Positions 36,977-46,118 of a stretch of 64,000 nucleotides of DNA are shown here, piece after piece. The notes under the pieces are model-generated. The model was not told the DNA's origin. It saw only the letters and a list, made by a program, of their open reading frames with translations, and searched no databases. Origin of the DNA: JAADJA01 sp963840975 (lineage in GTDB: Bacteria > Bacteroidota > Bacteroidia > Bacteroidales > JAADJA01); assembly GCA_963840975.1 (NCBI GenBank), contig CAWJBC010000010.1, positions 186,001-250,000 of the forward strand, given 5' to 3'. Position 1 is the stretch's first letter. Each line of letters begins with the position of its first letter. Position numbers and translations under genes: made by a program.

Positions 36977-38950
36977 ATGCAACAACACTTCGATGCAAAG
37001 AAGAATTACCAGGCAACACGCGAAGCCATTGGATATGTGCCGCGTAAGCAAGCCACACAGCACGACTACGACCGTATCGGGTTTATGTCGGGGCTGGAAG
37101 TCCATCAGCAACTGAAAACAAAGCATAAGCTGTTTTGCAATTGCCCGGCAGGCATTTACCAGAAAGCCCACGAATATGATGCAGAGGTGATCCGCCACAT
37201 GCGCCCTACCCTCAGCGAATTGGGCGAATACGACGGCACGGCTTTGATGGAATTCAAAACCCGCAAGGAGATCATCTATCACATTTCGAACGACACCGCC
37301 TGCACTTATGATGTGGACGACACGCCGCCCTTTCTACTCAACCGCGAGGCACTTGACATTGCCATCCGGATATCCCTTCTATCAAAACTAAACATTGTGG
37401 GAGAGGTTCATATTACCCGTAAGCAATACCTTGACGGAAGCATTCCAACCGGTTTTCAGCGGACAGGTATCATCGGGGTAGAAGGCGAAATTCAACTGAA
37501 ACACAAAAAAATAAGATTGATTCAACTCAGCCTCGAAGAAGATTCGTGCAGGGAGGTTTCCGACATTGGTCATACTCGTGTTTACCGCACCGACCGGCTG
37601 GGTATGCCCCTCATCGAAACGGTTACTTATCCTGACTGTGTAAACCCTGACGAAGTAAAAGAAGCCAACAATTACATCCGTTTTCTGAACCGTAGCACCG
37701 GGCTTGTCAGGACAGGTATTGGCGCCGGACGCCAGGATGTGAACGTAAGTTGCAAAGGAGGTTCACGCGTGGAGATCAAGGGTGTGGCTCATACTAAATG
37801 GATACCTGAGCTTACCCATAATGAGGCGTTCAGGCAATGGGCGTTGCTCCGCATAAAAGATTTACTAAAAGAAAAAGTAAAGGATATTCCGAAATGGAAA
37901 ATTCATCCTGTTGAGTTGAACGGATTTTTCAAATCAGATCATCCTGGTATTAAAGAAGCCTTCAGAAAAAAGCAAAAGGTTATGGCTGTAAATCTTCCCG
38001 GGTTCAGAGGCATTTTGTCGCATTTCACCCAACCCGGTAAAATGTATGCCAGCGAAATAGAAGACCGGCTGAAAGTTATCGCCTGTTTGGAAAAACCCTT
38101 CATGATCCATACAGAAGAATTGGATCCGACTATCAGCAATGAGGAACAAAATGAAATCATCAAATTGCTCGATGCCGGTCAGGATGATGCACAGGTTATT
38201 TTTTGGGGTCCGGAGGAAGATATTAAAACTGCATTGGAAACCATTGAAGAACGTTGTAAGATGGCTTTTGATAAAGTACCTAACGAAACCCGCAAATCAT
38301 TCGAAAACGGGACTACCATTTTTGAAAGGGTTTTACCCGGAGCCGACAGGATGTATCCCGATACCGACTCCGCTCCTATTCCGCTGTCGAATGCTTACAT
38401 TGAAGAACTCAGTAAAGACCTGCCCACAGATATAATTGAAAGGTTTCAGCAGCTCCGGATGTGGAACATTCCCGAAGATACCTACACCTATATTTTATCA
38501 AGAAACCATTTCACATTGATCAGCCGTTTGATCAACGACCTTAAACTCGACCCGGTTTTTGCAGGAACCTTTATCGGTCACACCTTCAAATTTATCGAAG
38601 GTCATTACAAGTCGGCGGACATATTCAAAAGCGAATTGATTTACGGGATGTTTAACTACCTGGTTCAGCACCATATCCACATCAGTCTTGCACGCTATAT
38701 GCTGCCGGTTTTGTACGAGCATCCAAAAATGGATTTTGAATCGGTTATTCACAGCATAAAATTCAATAAAATACCTGAAGAACAAATTATTTCAATGATC
38801 CCTTTCCTGAAAAATAAATTTGAACAAATTGCCGTCAACCCATCCGGTTCCAACAGCACTGACTGGATAATGGGCGAACTCCGCAGGAAGGCAGTCGGGA
38901 ATATCCCGCTCAATAAATTATCAGGGTATCTAACCAATAAAAGTAATTAG
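36977..38950 (+). CDS. gatE: Glu-tRNA(Gln) amidotransferase subunit E (archaeal type)
   Basis: A 657-residue GatB-superfamily protein. GLEVHQQLKTKHKLFCNCPA, then IQLSLEEDSCRE and RTDRLGMPLIE form the GatB-like kinase/amidase core. The extra length (GatB is about 480) and a central domain with GFRGILSHFTQPGKMYASE match the GAD-type insertion of archaeal GatE. A YqeY-like helical tail follows. It would phosphorylate Glu-tRNA(Gln) and amidate it with ammonia from GatD. A TACATTTG element at 36940-36947 may be its promoter. gatD starts 4 bases after its stop. Confidence 0.92.
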   Translation: MQQHFDAKKNYQATREAIGYVPRKQATQHDYDRIGFMSGLEVHQQLKTKHKLFCNCPAGIYQKAHEYDAEVIRHMRPTLSELGEYDGTALMEFKTRKEIIYHISNDTACTYDVDDTPPFLLNREALDIAIRISLLSKLNIVGEVHITRKQYLDGSIPTGFQRTGIIGVEGEIQLKHKKIRLIQLSLEEDSCREVSDIGHTRVYRTDRLGMPLIETVTYPDCVNPDEVKEANNYIRFLNRSTGLVRTGIGAGRQDVNVSCKGGSRVEIKGVAHTKWIPELTHNEAFRQWALLRIKDLLKEKVKDIPKWKIHPVELNGFFKSDHPGIKEAFRKKQKVMAVNLPGFRGILSHFTQPGKMYASEIEDRLKVIACLEKPFMIHTEELDPTISNEEQNEIIKLLDAGQDDAQVIFWGPEEDIKTALETIEERCKMAFDKVPNETRKSFENGTTIFERVLPGADRMYPDTDSAPIPLSNAYIEELSKDLPTDIIERFQQLRMWNIPEDTYTYILSRNHFTLISRLINDLKLDPVFAGTFIGHTFKFIEGHYKSADIFKSELIYGMFNYLVQHHIHISLARYMLPVLYEHPKMDFESVIHSIKFNKIPEEQIISMIPFLKNKFEQIAVNPSGSNSTDWIMGELRRKAVGNIPLNKLSGYLTNKSN

Positions 38951-38954
38951 CATT

Positions 38955-40340
38955 ATGTCACAGGATTTTTTTCAGGGTTATAAAGGAGATTCTTTAGCCA
39001 TATTAACAAAATACAATGTCAGGGTATGGGGTCAGGTTGAAATTGAAACCACCCGTGGTCCCTTTAAAGGTACTATTTTACCGAGGTCGGAAAATGATGA
39101 TGACCAGCATATCGTGGTGAAAATCCAGACCGGATACAATGTCGGAATTGACATTACCACTATCACAGCCATGACCGAAACGGGCTATAAAAAAGCTGTT
39201 TACAAAATACCCGAAAAGCAATTTCCCGTCACACCCGGATTACCCAAAGTAAAATTATTCGGAACCGGAGGAACCATTGCATCCCGGTTAGATTACCGGA
39301 CCGGTGCGGTGATCCCGGCTTTCTCGCCCGGCGAATTGTATGGTGCTGTCCCTGAGCTTGCTGATATCTGCAACCTCGAAACAGAAAAGGTCTTTGCGGT
39401 ATTCAGCGAAAATATGGGGCCGAAACAGTACATCGCCCTTGCAAAAGCCATTGGAAAGGAGATCGAAAATGGTATTGACGGTATCGTTATCGGGCATGGA
39501 ACAGATACCCTGCATCATACCGGCGCCGTGCTTACTTTTATGGTTCAGAATTCGCCGGTTCCTATCGTTTTGGTTGGCTCGCAACGCTCATCCGACCGGC
39601 CCAGCTCAGATGCAGCTACCAATCTCATGAATGCCATGTACACCGCCGGTCATTCCGACATTGCTGAAGTCATGGTGTGTATGTTCGGACCAACTTCCGA
39701 TGTTTATGGTTTGCTTCATAAAGGAACAAGGGTCAGGAAAATGCACTCCTCCTACCGGTCAACATTCAGAACTATCGGAGATACGCCGCTGGCGATGGTG
39801 AAAAGAGGTGAACTACACCACATTAAAAAGAATTATAAACCCCGGAGGAAAGACAGGAATGTGACAATTTTACCCTATTTCAATGAAAAAGTAACAATGT
39901 TATATTATTATCCGGGTATTCAACCCGATACCATTGACAATCTGGTAGAGGCAGGATACAAAGGAATCATCATTGTTGGTACAGGACTCGGTCATGTAAA
40001 TAAGGAATTATACCCCGCCATCGAAAGAGCTCATGCCAAAGGCGTCCACATGTATATGACCCTGCAAACCATCTGGGGTTATGTTCACATGTTTGTCTAT
40101 GACACAGGAAGAGACATGATGGCAAAGGGGATAATCCCAGCCGGGAACATGCTGCCCGAAGTTGCTTGGGTAAAGCTAAGCTGGGCGCTTGGACAAACCG
40201 ATGATCCGGAAGAGGTGAAAAGAATTATGCTCACCCCGATCAATGATGAAATTACCGAGCGGGAGCCTTATAATGGATACCTTGTTTACCAGGGCGGAGT
40301 TCCCGAAGTGGAGGATTTTATAAAAAAGGTTCTGAAATAA
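38955..40340 (+). CDS. gatD: Glu-tRNA(Gln) amidotransferase subunit D (archaeal type, asparaginase-like)
   Basis: A 461-residue protein. Residues 1-85 are the GatD-specific N-terminal beta-barrel. From about 95 there is an L-asparaginase fold, with the first catalytic Thr in FGTGGTIASRLDYRTGAV, the second in VIGHGTDTLHHT, and GSQRSSDRPSSDA. It would generate ammonia from glutamine or asparagine for GatE. Ordinary bacterial type I/II asparaginases are about 330 residues and lack the N-terminal barrel, so the pairing with gatE makes the assignment firm. Confidence 0.92.
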   Translation: MSQDFFQGYKGDSLAILTKYNVRVWGQVEIETTRGPFKGTILPRSENDDDQHIVVKIQTGYNVGIDITTITAMTETGYKKAVYKIPEKQFPVTPGLPKVKLFGTGGTIASRLDYRTGAVIPAFSPGELYGAVPELADICNLETEKVFAVFSENMGPKQYIALAKAIGKEIENGIDGIVIGHGTDTLHHTGAVLTFMVQNSPVPIVLVGSQRSSDRPSSDAATNLMNAMYTAGHSDIAEVMVCMFGPTSDVYGLLHKGTRVRKMHSSYRSTFRTIGDTPLAMVKRGELHHIKKNYKPRRKDRNVTILPYFNEKVTMLYYYPGIQPDTIDNLVEAGYKGIIIVGTGLGHVNKELYPAIERAHAKGVHMYMTLQTIWGYVHMFVYDTGRDMMAKGIIPAGNMLPEVAWVKLSWALGQTDDPEEVKRIMLTPINDEITEREPYNGYLVYQGGVPEVEDFIKKVLK

Positions 40341-40449
40341 TCATAGGGTTTACAACCACTTAATATTTTTATCCCGAATCAAAAATTCAGTAATAGAATT
40401 GGGTTCCGGGACGTTTGTTATCTGTTCCCCAGGCATTCCTTTTTCGTGT

Positions 40450-40554
40450 TTATTTCCCTTTTATCACTTTCATCACCTGATTGTCGTTACCTGCAAAAAG
40501 TTGAATAAAATAGATGCCCGCCTCCAATCCGGTAGCATCCCATTGATTGCAGTA
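40450..40554 (-). pseudogene. Remnant of a T9SS C-terminal sorting domain
   Basis: On the minus strand the last 30 or so codons before the stop at 40450 read WDATGLEAGIYFIQL ... QVMKVIKGK, the typical end of a type A T9SS sorting domain. Upstream the frame degenerates into the dispersed repeat at 40606-40676 with no cargo domain. It is a gene end left by rearrangement or decay. Confidence 0.6.
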
Positions 40555-40605
40555 AATTCCAATCGTTGCATTTGGCTGATATTTCCTTGGTAAAGCCAAA
40601 TTTCC

Positions 40606-40676
40606 TCTGTGGTTCTCAGTGAAACTAAATATTATTTCACAAAGTTGCACGGAGGAGGTACAGAGAACCACAGAGA
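40606..40676. repeat. Inverted-repeat intergenic element
   Basis: CTCTGTGGTTCTCAGTG (from 40607) is mirrored by GTACAGAGAACCACAGAG (40659-40676), with a GTTTCACT/AAATATT loop between. The rest of the 40341-40816 gap holds only the T9SS remnant and low-complexity sequence; no intact gene is seen. Confidence 0.55.
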
Positions 40677-40816
40677 TAGATTTATAAAAACAACCTCTCC
40701 TGCCCCTTATTCTTCCCTGTTTCCCGCTTCGCCGTTTTATACCTGTATTCCACTATACCATTAAAAGGTTCTTAATCCGGTAAATATAAGTTTTTTAGAG
40801 GGCTGATAAGTCACGA

Positions 40817-41575
40817 TTAAAGCAATCCCTGTCCTTTCAAATCATTGATCACTTCCGTGATAGAGCGTTTCCCCGATTTCTTGATGATATTGGTCCGGTG
40901 GGTGTTAATTGTATACAGGCTCCTGAAAAGCTTTTCAGCGATCTCCTTGCTACTGAGTCCGTCATTGATGAGTTCGATGATTTTAAATTCGGTAAATGAA
41001 AAGATACTTCCCGACATAAGAAGTTCATCATCCGGGTAACGAAACATCTGACGGTCGGTACCCGTGTAAAAATGAAAACCTTTGTGTATAAATTCAAAAC
41101 GGGATATATCCGTAATAACAAGTATCAGAAATACAGATTCGTATGGAACTTTACTGTAGAATATGTGAGCCTGATAAAGTGCATTGAAATAACTCCCGTC
41201 AGGTTTTCTTGCCCTGACATTGCTCGATATAATTCTTGATCCATTTTTCAGAATATACAACTCCTGCGCAATGCTTATCAGTTTCGACCGGGCAAGGTTA
41301 TGTCTCCTCTGGTCTTCCGGGTGGGTAGTTGTAAGGAAAAAGCCCTGAGAAACTTTATCGGGTGCTATACCAAACATAGAATAAACACTTTTACTTACAA
41401 ACAGAATATCCATCAGGATTGCATCTGAGATATAAAAAAGCTGATTATTCGTTTCCATCAACTGATCTATCTCAATCATCAGATGATCATCAGCGACAAT
41501 CCCTTCGACACCTGCTTTAGAAAAAGCATCGAAAAATTTTAGTAACAAACTATAATCCCGATATTCTTCCTGCAT
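40817..41575 (-). CDS. PAS-LuxR transcriptional regulator (paralog 1)
   Basis: A 252-residue protein starting at MQEEYRDYSLLLKFFDAF (ATG at 41575), chosen because this aligns with the start of the 252-residue paralog at 56331. The middle (ISDAILMDILFVSKSVYSMFGI ... HPEDQRRHNLARSK) is a PAS-like sensory domain. The C-terminal 65 residues are a LuxR/GerE helix-turn-helix (LINDGLSSKEIAEKLFRSLYTINTHR). No receiver domain is present, so it is probably a one-component sensor. It sits at the left edge of the glycyl-radical island. Confidence 0.88.
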   Translation of the reverse strand: MQEEYRDYSLLLKFFDAFSKAGVEGIVADDHLMIEIDQLMETNNQLFYISDAILMDILFVSKSVYSMFGIAPDKVSQGFFLTTTHPEDQRRHNLARSKLISIAQELYILKNGSRIISSNVRARKPDGSYFNALYQAHIFYSKVPYESVFLILVITDISRFEFIHKGFHFYTGTDRQMFRYPDDELLMSGSIFSFTEFKIIELINDGLSSKEIAEKLFRSLYTINTHRTNIIKKSGKRSITEVINDLKGQGLL

Positions 41576-41702
41576 AATTTCCAAATAGGATTGCTTTTTT
41601 TGAGTTCGCAAAAATAAAAAAAAATACAGTTTCATCGGTATTGCATTCACGGTGATAGCTGAATTAATTTTGTTCGATAAATTGTATAGTCATAAACTGA
41701 AT

Positions 41703-41909
41703 ATGGAAAACCGGAAAGAGGATATCGACAAATTAATGTACAAACTCAAGGTGCTGGATAGTAGGATAAAGAAACTTGAGTCACTGACAGATGAGGTAAT
41801 AAATGATGTAGAATCGGCATACCAGAAGCGGAATAAGGAGTTGAATCAAAAAAAAGATGCAGCGCAAAAAAAACTTTTAAAAATCCTGGAAACTGTTGAT
41901 AATGGTTGA
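41703..41909 (+). CDS. Small coiled-coil protein
   Basis: A 68-residue protein starting at MENRKEDIDKLMYKL (ATG at 41703). It is almost entirely charged heptads (LKVLDSRIKKLESLTDEV) and predicted to form a coiled coil. It is divergent from the PAS-LuxR gene and unrecognised. Its lack of a recognised domain and its short length make it a tentative gene. Confidence 0.5.
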   Translation: MENRKEDIDKLMYKLKVLDSRIKKLESLTDEVINDVESAYQKRNKELNQKKDAAQKKLLKILETVDNG

Positions 41910-41954
41910 GGAGATCAGGAGTCTGTACTAACGTTCTTTGACATATTGTAGTTA

Positions 41955-42710
41955 TTAAAGCAATCCCTGCTCTTTAAGTTCATATATCAAATCGGAAATG
42001 GTTAATTTACCACTCTTGGCTAAAATGTTTGAACGATGGGTACTCACAGTGTAAACACTCAGGAATAATTTTTCAGCGATTTGCTTACTGCTTAGGCCTT
42101 GCTCTATCAGTTTGATGATCTCTAATTCCCGACCTGATAAATTAAGACCAATCTTTAACAGTTCCTCATCAGGAAATTTAAATAAAGAAAGATCGTTTCC
42201 TGCATATTGATGAAAACTGTTTTTCCTCATTTTACACCAATCAATATTAGTGACTACCTGTATCATAAAAACGGCTTTGTAAGGTAGTGGACTAAAAAAC
42301 ATATAGTCCTGAACAAATAAGTTATTATAAACACCGGCAGGATTGCGAATTCTTAAGTTGTAGGATGTTAACGTACTACCTGCTTGTGCCTGAAAAATTT
42401 CTTTCTCCATCTTATACACCCGTGACCTGGCCTGCCCAAGCCTATCTTCATCATCGGGGTGAATAAGTTGTGTATAATGTCCGGGGTTAATATCCTCAGA
42501 AGCGATACCAATCATTTGTATGATTCGTTTACTTGTAAACAAAAATCGCATTTGCCCGAGATCGAAAACCTGAAAATACTGATCATTCTCTTCCATCAAT
42601 TCATCAAGCTTTAGCACAACAGGATCGTTCGGATTAATATTCAGGAAACCCGATGGCAAGTAGGATTCGATAAAATCAAAAAATATACTATAACTATATG
42701 GCTTTCTCAT
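41955..42710 (-). CDS. PAS-LuxR transcriptional regulator (paralog 2)
   Basis: A 251-residue protein starting at MRKPYSYSIFFDFI (ATG at 42710), matching the starts of paralogs 1 and 3. The PAS-like part reads MRFLFTSKRIIQMIGIASEDI ... HPDDEDRLGQAR. The C-terminal LuxR HTH contains ELEIIKLIEQGLSSKQIAEK and ends ISDLIYELKEQGLL. It is divergent from the island gene at 42881, whose promoter region it probably shares. Confidence 0.88.
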   Translation of the reverse strand: MRKPYSYSIFFDFIESYLPSGFLNINPNDPVVLKLDELMEENDQYFQVFDLGQMRFLFTSKRIIQMIGIASEDINPGHYTQLIHPDDEDRLGQARSRVYKMEKEIFQAQAGSTLTSYNLRIRNPAGVYNNLFVQDYMFFSPLPYKAVFMIQVVTNIDWCKMRKNSFHQYAGNDLSLFKFPDEELLKIGLNLSGRELEIIKLIEQGLSSKQIAEKLFLSVYTVSTHRSNILAKSGKLTISDLIYELKEQGLL

Positions 42711-42880
42711 CAAAAATGGTGAACCTGTGTAATTCATAGTGTAAACGAGAAGCAAAAATAAAAAAAATACTGAGCAGTCGGTATTGATCTCGTTTTTGAA
42801 TACCTGTAATTTTACGGGATAAAAAAAAGACGGGATAAAGAGAAAATACAAATTCCGGAATTTAAATCAACAGGACGATT

Positions 42881-43423
42881 GTGGCAGAATTAACGGCAAA
42901 ATTATTTCGGGAATATTTTGGCGGGAGCTGGTCAGGAAAAATTACCAAAAACGGCGAGTTCCAGCGCGAAATTATTTTCAACTGGCCCGAGGCTTTTGGA
43001 AAGTACTCTTCGCTTGGTACTGAGGCAGGGTTGCCGGTTCCGCCCTACAGTGGCGCACTCGACGATACGAAACAGGTTTCCATAGCAGGCTGGAAAGCCG
43101 ATGTTCGCAGATGGTCTCATGTATGGCACAACGAATTTGGAGGTTACGGCGAAGTACAATGGACATCGCAGGAACTCATCAACAACGTAACCGTAATTTA
43201 TGGCTTTGGGCATGAGTGCAAACAGGAAACCGACGACCCCACCGAACACATTGTAAGGTGTGAAATGTTCGATCAGGACAACTTCAGGTATTCCATCCAG
43301 AGTTTCAGAAAGGGGCTTGTAGAAATTGATGCCAGACGAATCAGGACCGCAAAAGAACTGAATACGCTTCTTGAAAAACAGGCTGATACTGTTATAAGCT
43401 TTACAAAGTTGTATGAACTTTAA
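42881..43423 (+). CDS. Hypothetical protein at the head of the glycyl-radical island
   Basis: A 180-residue cytosolic protein with a GTG start. It is rich in beta strands and aromatic residues (GSWSGKITKNGEFQREI, SHVWHNEFGGYGEVQWTS), suggesting a small beta-barrel of the lipocalin/DUF1579-like sort. I do not recognise the family. It is the first plus-strand gene of the island, 120 bases upstream of the glycyl radical enzyme and divergent from a PAS-LuxR regulator. Confidence 0.65.
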   Translation: MAELTAKLFREYFGGSWSGKITKNGEFQREIIFNWPEAFGKYSSLGTEAGLPVPPYSGALDDTKQVSIAGWKADVRRWSHVWHNEFGGYGEVQWTSQELINNVTVIYGFGHECKQETDDPTEHIVRCEMFDQDNFRYSIQSFRKGLVEIDARRIRTAKELNTLLEKQADTVISFTKLYEL

Positions 43424-43543
43424 AATCCCTAATTGAAGTTATAATCTTCTAATCGCTTGAAAATAAATTGAAAGAATAAACCGATGAATATAAAGTAATA
43501 AATGAATTTTTGATATAAAAATAACCTTTAAATTAAATGTAAA

Positions 43544-46006
43544 ATGAAGAAAGAAGAAACAGGAGTCCCTCATTATACAAGCCCGGGACGAAAATTAGAT
43601 GGCAAGCCCTATGAAGGCACCGCTAAAGTAAAAGCCGACACCTCGCGTATCGACCGGCTGAAAGAACAGCTCAGGAGCACCCCTGCTGAGGTTGATTTTG
43701 AGCGGGTCAGGATAATGGAAGAGGTGTACGAAGACACAGCTGGCTACCAGCAGATAATCCGCAGAGCCAAGTTTATGGCAACCCTTCTTGAAAGGAAAAA
43801 ATTATACATAGACGATAACCTCTTTGTAGGCAGCATGGCGAGCACTGTCAATGGGATCTACACCTATCCGGAATGGAACGTGGAGTGGATGAAAGAAGAA
43901 AAGACGGTTGAGAAGTCGAAGAATCCTGAAGATAAGAAAGCAAACGAATGGGCGCTCGAATATTGGGACAAACGTGCACTTAAGCCCCGAACACTTGAGA
44001 TCTTTGAGAAAAAATATGGTTTTAATCCAAACCCGTCTTATGATTCCGGATTCGTTGTGAGTTTCTTTGACTGGCCAGGGGGTGGAGGAAACCTTAATTA
44101 CCCAAGGATTTACAACAATGGGCTTGCCAGCATGATCAAGGAGGTCGGGGAGCGTCAGGCGTCTCTCGATATGCGTCTGCCCAATGCCAACAAAATATAC
44201 TTCTATGAAGCCAGTCTCATCTTAATGAGATCCATTATCCGCCTGGCGCATCGGTATGCTGAACTGGCAAGGGAAATGGCCTCAAAAGAAAAGAACGAAA
44301 CCCGTAAGGCTGAATTAATTGCTATTGCCGAGACCTGCGAATGGGTGCCCGAGAATCCTGCCCGTAACCTGAGAGAGGCTATACAGTGCCACTTCCTATG
44401 TCATATCATTGCTGAAATCGAGCAGGTAGGTTGTGGTTATTCTGAGGCTTACCTGGGCCAGAACCTGGAGCCGTTCTATCAGCGTGACAAAGCTGCCGGG
44501 CTAATCGGTCCGGAGGAGGCAACATTCATGTTTGAGAACCTCATCATCAAGCTAAACGAAATAGGTTATTACTATGGAGAAAAAGTAGCTTTGCAGAACT
44601 CTGCCGACCTTGGTCAGAGTATCTCACTGGGAGGCTATACAGAACATGGTGAAGATGCTACAGCAGAAATGGATTATCTGATCCTTGATGCAGCTAACTA
44701 TCTTCATTTACCGCAGCCTCCGCTGACGTGTATCTACACAGAGAAGATGAGTGGTAAGTTTTTGGAAAAAGTACTTGATTTAATAGGTACAGGTATCGGA
44801 ATGCCTCAGTTCGTTAATGGCGATGTGATGCTGAAACGGGCATTGAATTTATTCGGTGACTCTAAGAAAGGTATCTCTCTTGAAAAGGCCAGGCGCACCT
44901 GTATTGGTGCCTGTGTTGGTTCATATATTCCTTACGAAACCGGTCACCCAGTTGAAGGGCAACCCAATCTCGGGAAAGTTATCGAACTGACAATGAATAA
45001 TGGCTACGATCCCCGTACCAAGCAGCAGATCGGACCCAAGTCAGGTGATCCCCTTACCTTCAAGACCTTCGAAGAACTATATGCAGCATTCGAGAAGCAA
45101 ATACAATTCAATGAGGAAGTTCTCCGCAGAGGCGCATGGATCGCCAGTATGTTATGTGCTGATTTCCTTCCGGTTACCTGGCGATCACTCCTTACCGGGG
45201 GGTGCATTGAAACCGGCACCGAAGTATGGAATGGCGGAGCAAATTACTATACTACCGCCCAGATAGTTGTTGGTGGTATTGATGCTGCCAACTCGCTGAT
45301 GGCAGTAAAAAAACTTGTTTATGATGATAAGAAGCTTACCATGGACGAACTGACAAAAGCGCTGGCAGCCAACTTTCAGGGATACGAAAAAGTCAGGAAG
45401 ATGTGTTACGAAGCTCCAAAACATGGCAACGACATTCCTGAAATGAACAGGTTTACCAGAAGGGTTTACGATTCTATTTTTGAGGCTTTCAATAAAGTAG
45501 ATGGCGGTGGTAACTACCTAAGCCAGGAAATCAGATCAGCGCCGGATGCATATACAAAGAGCGTCCACAACCTGATGGGAATGGTTACGGGAGCACTGCC
45601 AAGCGGTAAATATGCCGGGGTTGCACTTACCGATGGTAGTCTTTCGGCTATGCCGGGCACTGATGTCAACGGACCCACAGCATTGGTAATGTCTGCGGCT
45701 AAAAGCCAGGAAGCCATCAAGTACACTGCAACGCATATGAACATGAAATTTCCGCCTGATCAGCTTAAAACTCGCAAGGGCAGAGATAACGTGCTGAATC
45801 TTCTCAAGGCCTATTTTGATAATGATGGCTATCACATTCAGTTCAATGTTCTGAATACCGACATCCTTAGAGATGCACAGAAGCACCCTGAAAATTATCG
45901 TGACCTTGTTGTTCGCGTTGCCGGTTTTAGTGCTTTCTTCACTAAGCTGCACGTGGGCGTACAGAATGAGATCATCGAACGTACTTTGCAGTCTTTCGAG
46001 CAATAA
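43544..46006 (+). CDS. Glycyl radical enzyme, unusual active site (pyruvate-formate-lyase superfamily)
   Basis: An 820-residue radical enzyme. The PFL-like barrel covers most of the protein. The C-terminal glycyl radical motif is VVRVAGFSAFF with Gly794. The Cys loop is RRTCIGACVGSYIP with Cys453 and Cys457. Dehydratase, decarboxylase and sulfo-lyase members usually have Cys-x-Glu here; this one reads Cys457-Val-Gly, closer to fumarate-adding (benzylsuccinate-synthase-like) members, which lack that Glu. The downstream stretch (IELTMNNGYD, AVKKLVYDDKKLTMDEL) also resembles that branch by eye. The substrate is unknown. Its activase is at 47290. Confidence 0.92.
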   Translation: MKKEETGVPHYTSPGRKLDGKPYEGTAKVKADTSRIDRLKEQLRSTPAEVDFERVRIMEEVYEDTAGYQQIIRRAKFMATLLERKKLYIDDNLFVGSMASTVNGIYTYPEWNVEWMKEEKTVEKSKNPEDKKANEWALEYWDKRALKPRTLEIFEKKYGFNPNPSYDSGFVVSFFDWPGGGGNLNYPRIYNNGLASMIKEVGERQASLDMRLPNANKIYFYEASLILMRSIIRLAHRYAELAREMASKEKNETRKAELIAIAETCEWVPENPARNLREAIQCHFLCHIIAEIEQVGCGYSEAYLGQNLEPFYQRDKAAGLIGPEEATFMFENLIIKLNEIGYYYGEKVALQNSADLGQSISLGGYTEHGEDATAEMDYLILDAANYLHLPQPPLTCIYTEKMSGKFLEKVLDLIGTGIGMPQFVNGDVMLKRALNLFGDSKKGISLEKARRTCIGACVGSYIPYETGHPVEGQPNLGKVIELTMNNGYDPRTKQQIGPKSGDPLTFKTFEELYAAFEKQIQFNEEVLRRGAWIASMLCADFLPVTWRSLLTGGCIETGTEVWNGGANYYTTAQIVVGGIDAANSLMAVKKLVYDDKKLTMDELTKALAANFQGYEKVRKMCYEAPKHGNDIPEMNRFTRRVYDSIFEAFNKVDGGGNYLSQEIRSAPDAYTKSVHNLMGMVTGALPSGKYAGVALTDGSLSAMPGTDVNGPTALVMSAAKSQEAIKYTATHMNMKFPPDQLKTRKGRDNVLNLLKAYFDNDGYHIQFNVLNTDILRDAQKHPENYRDLVVRVAGFSAFFTKLHVGVQNEIIERTLQSFEQ

Positions 46007-46118
46007 TGAGATAAAATGGACTGGTAGGGCATGGCGGATGCGTCGTGCCTTACTTTTTCAAATTACATATGAGCCTACCGGGTTCATGAAAACAAAAAAT
46101 AACCAATAAGAAATAATT

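Noticed and set aside
36977..38950. Ordinary bacterial GatB
   Set aside because: It is about 180 residues longer, has a central insertion and is paired with a GatD-type asparaginase-like protein instead of GatA and GatC.
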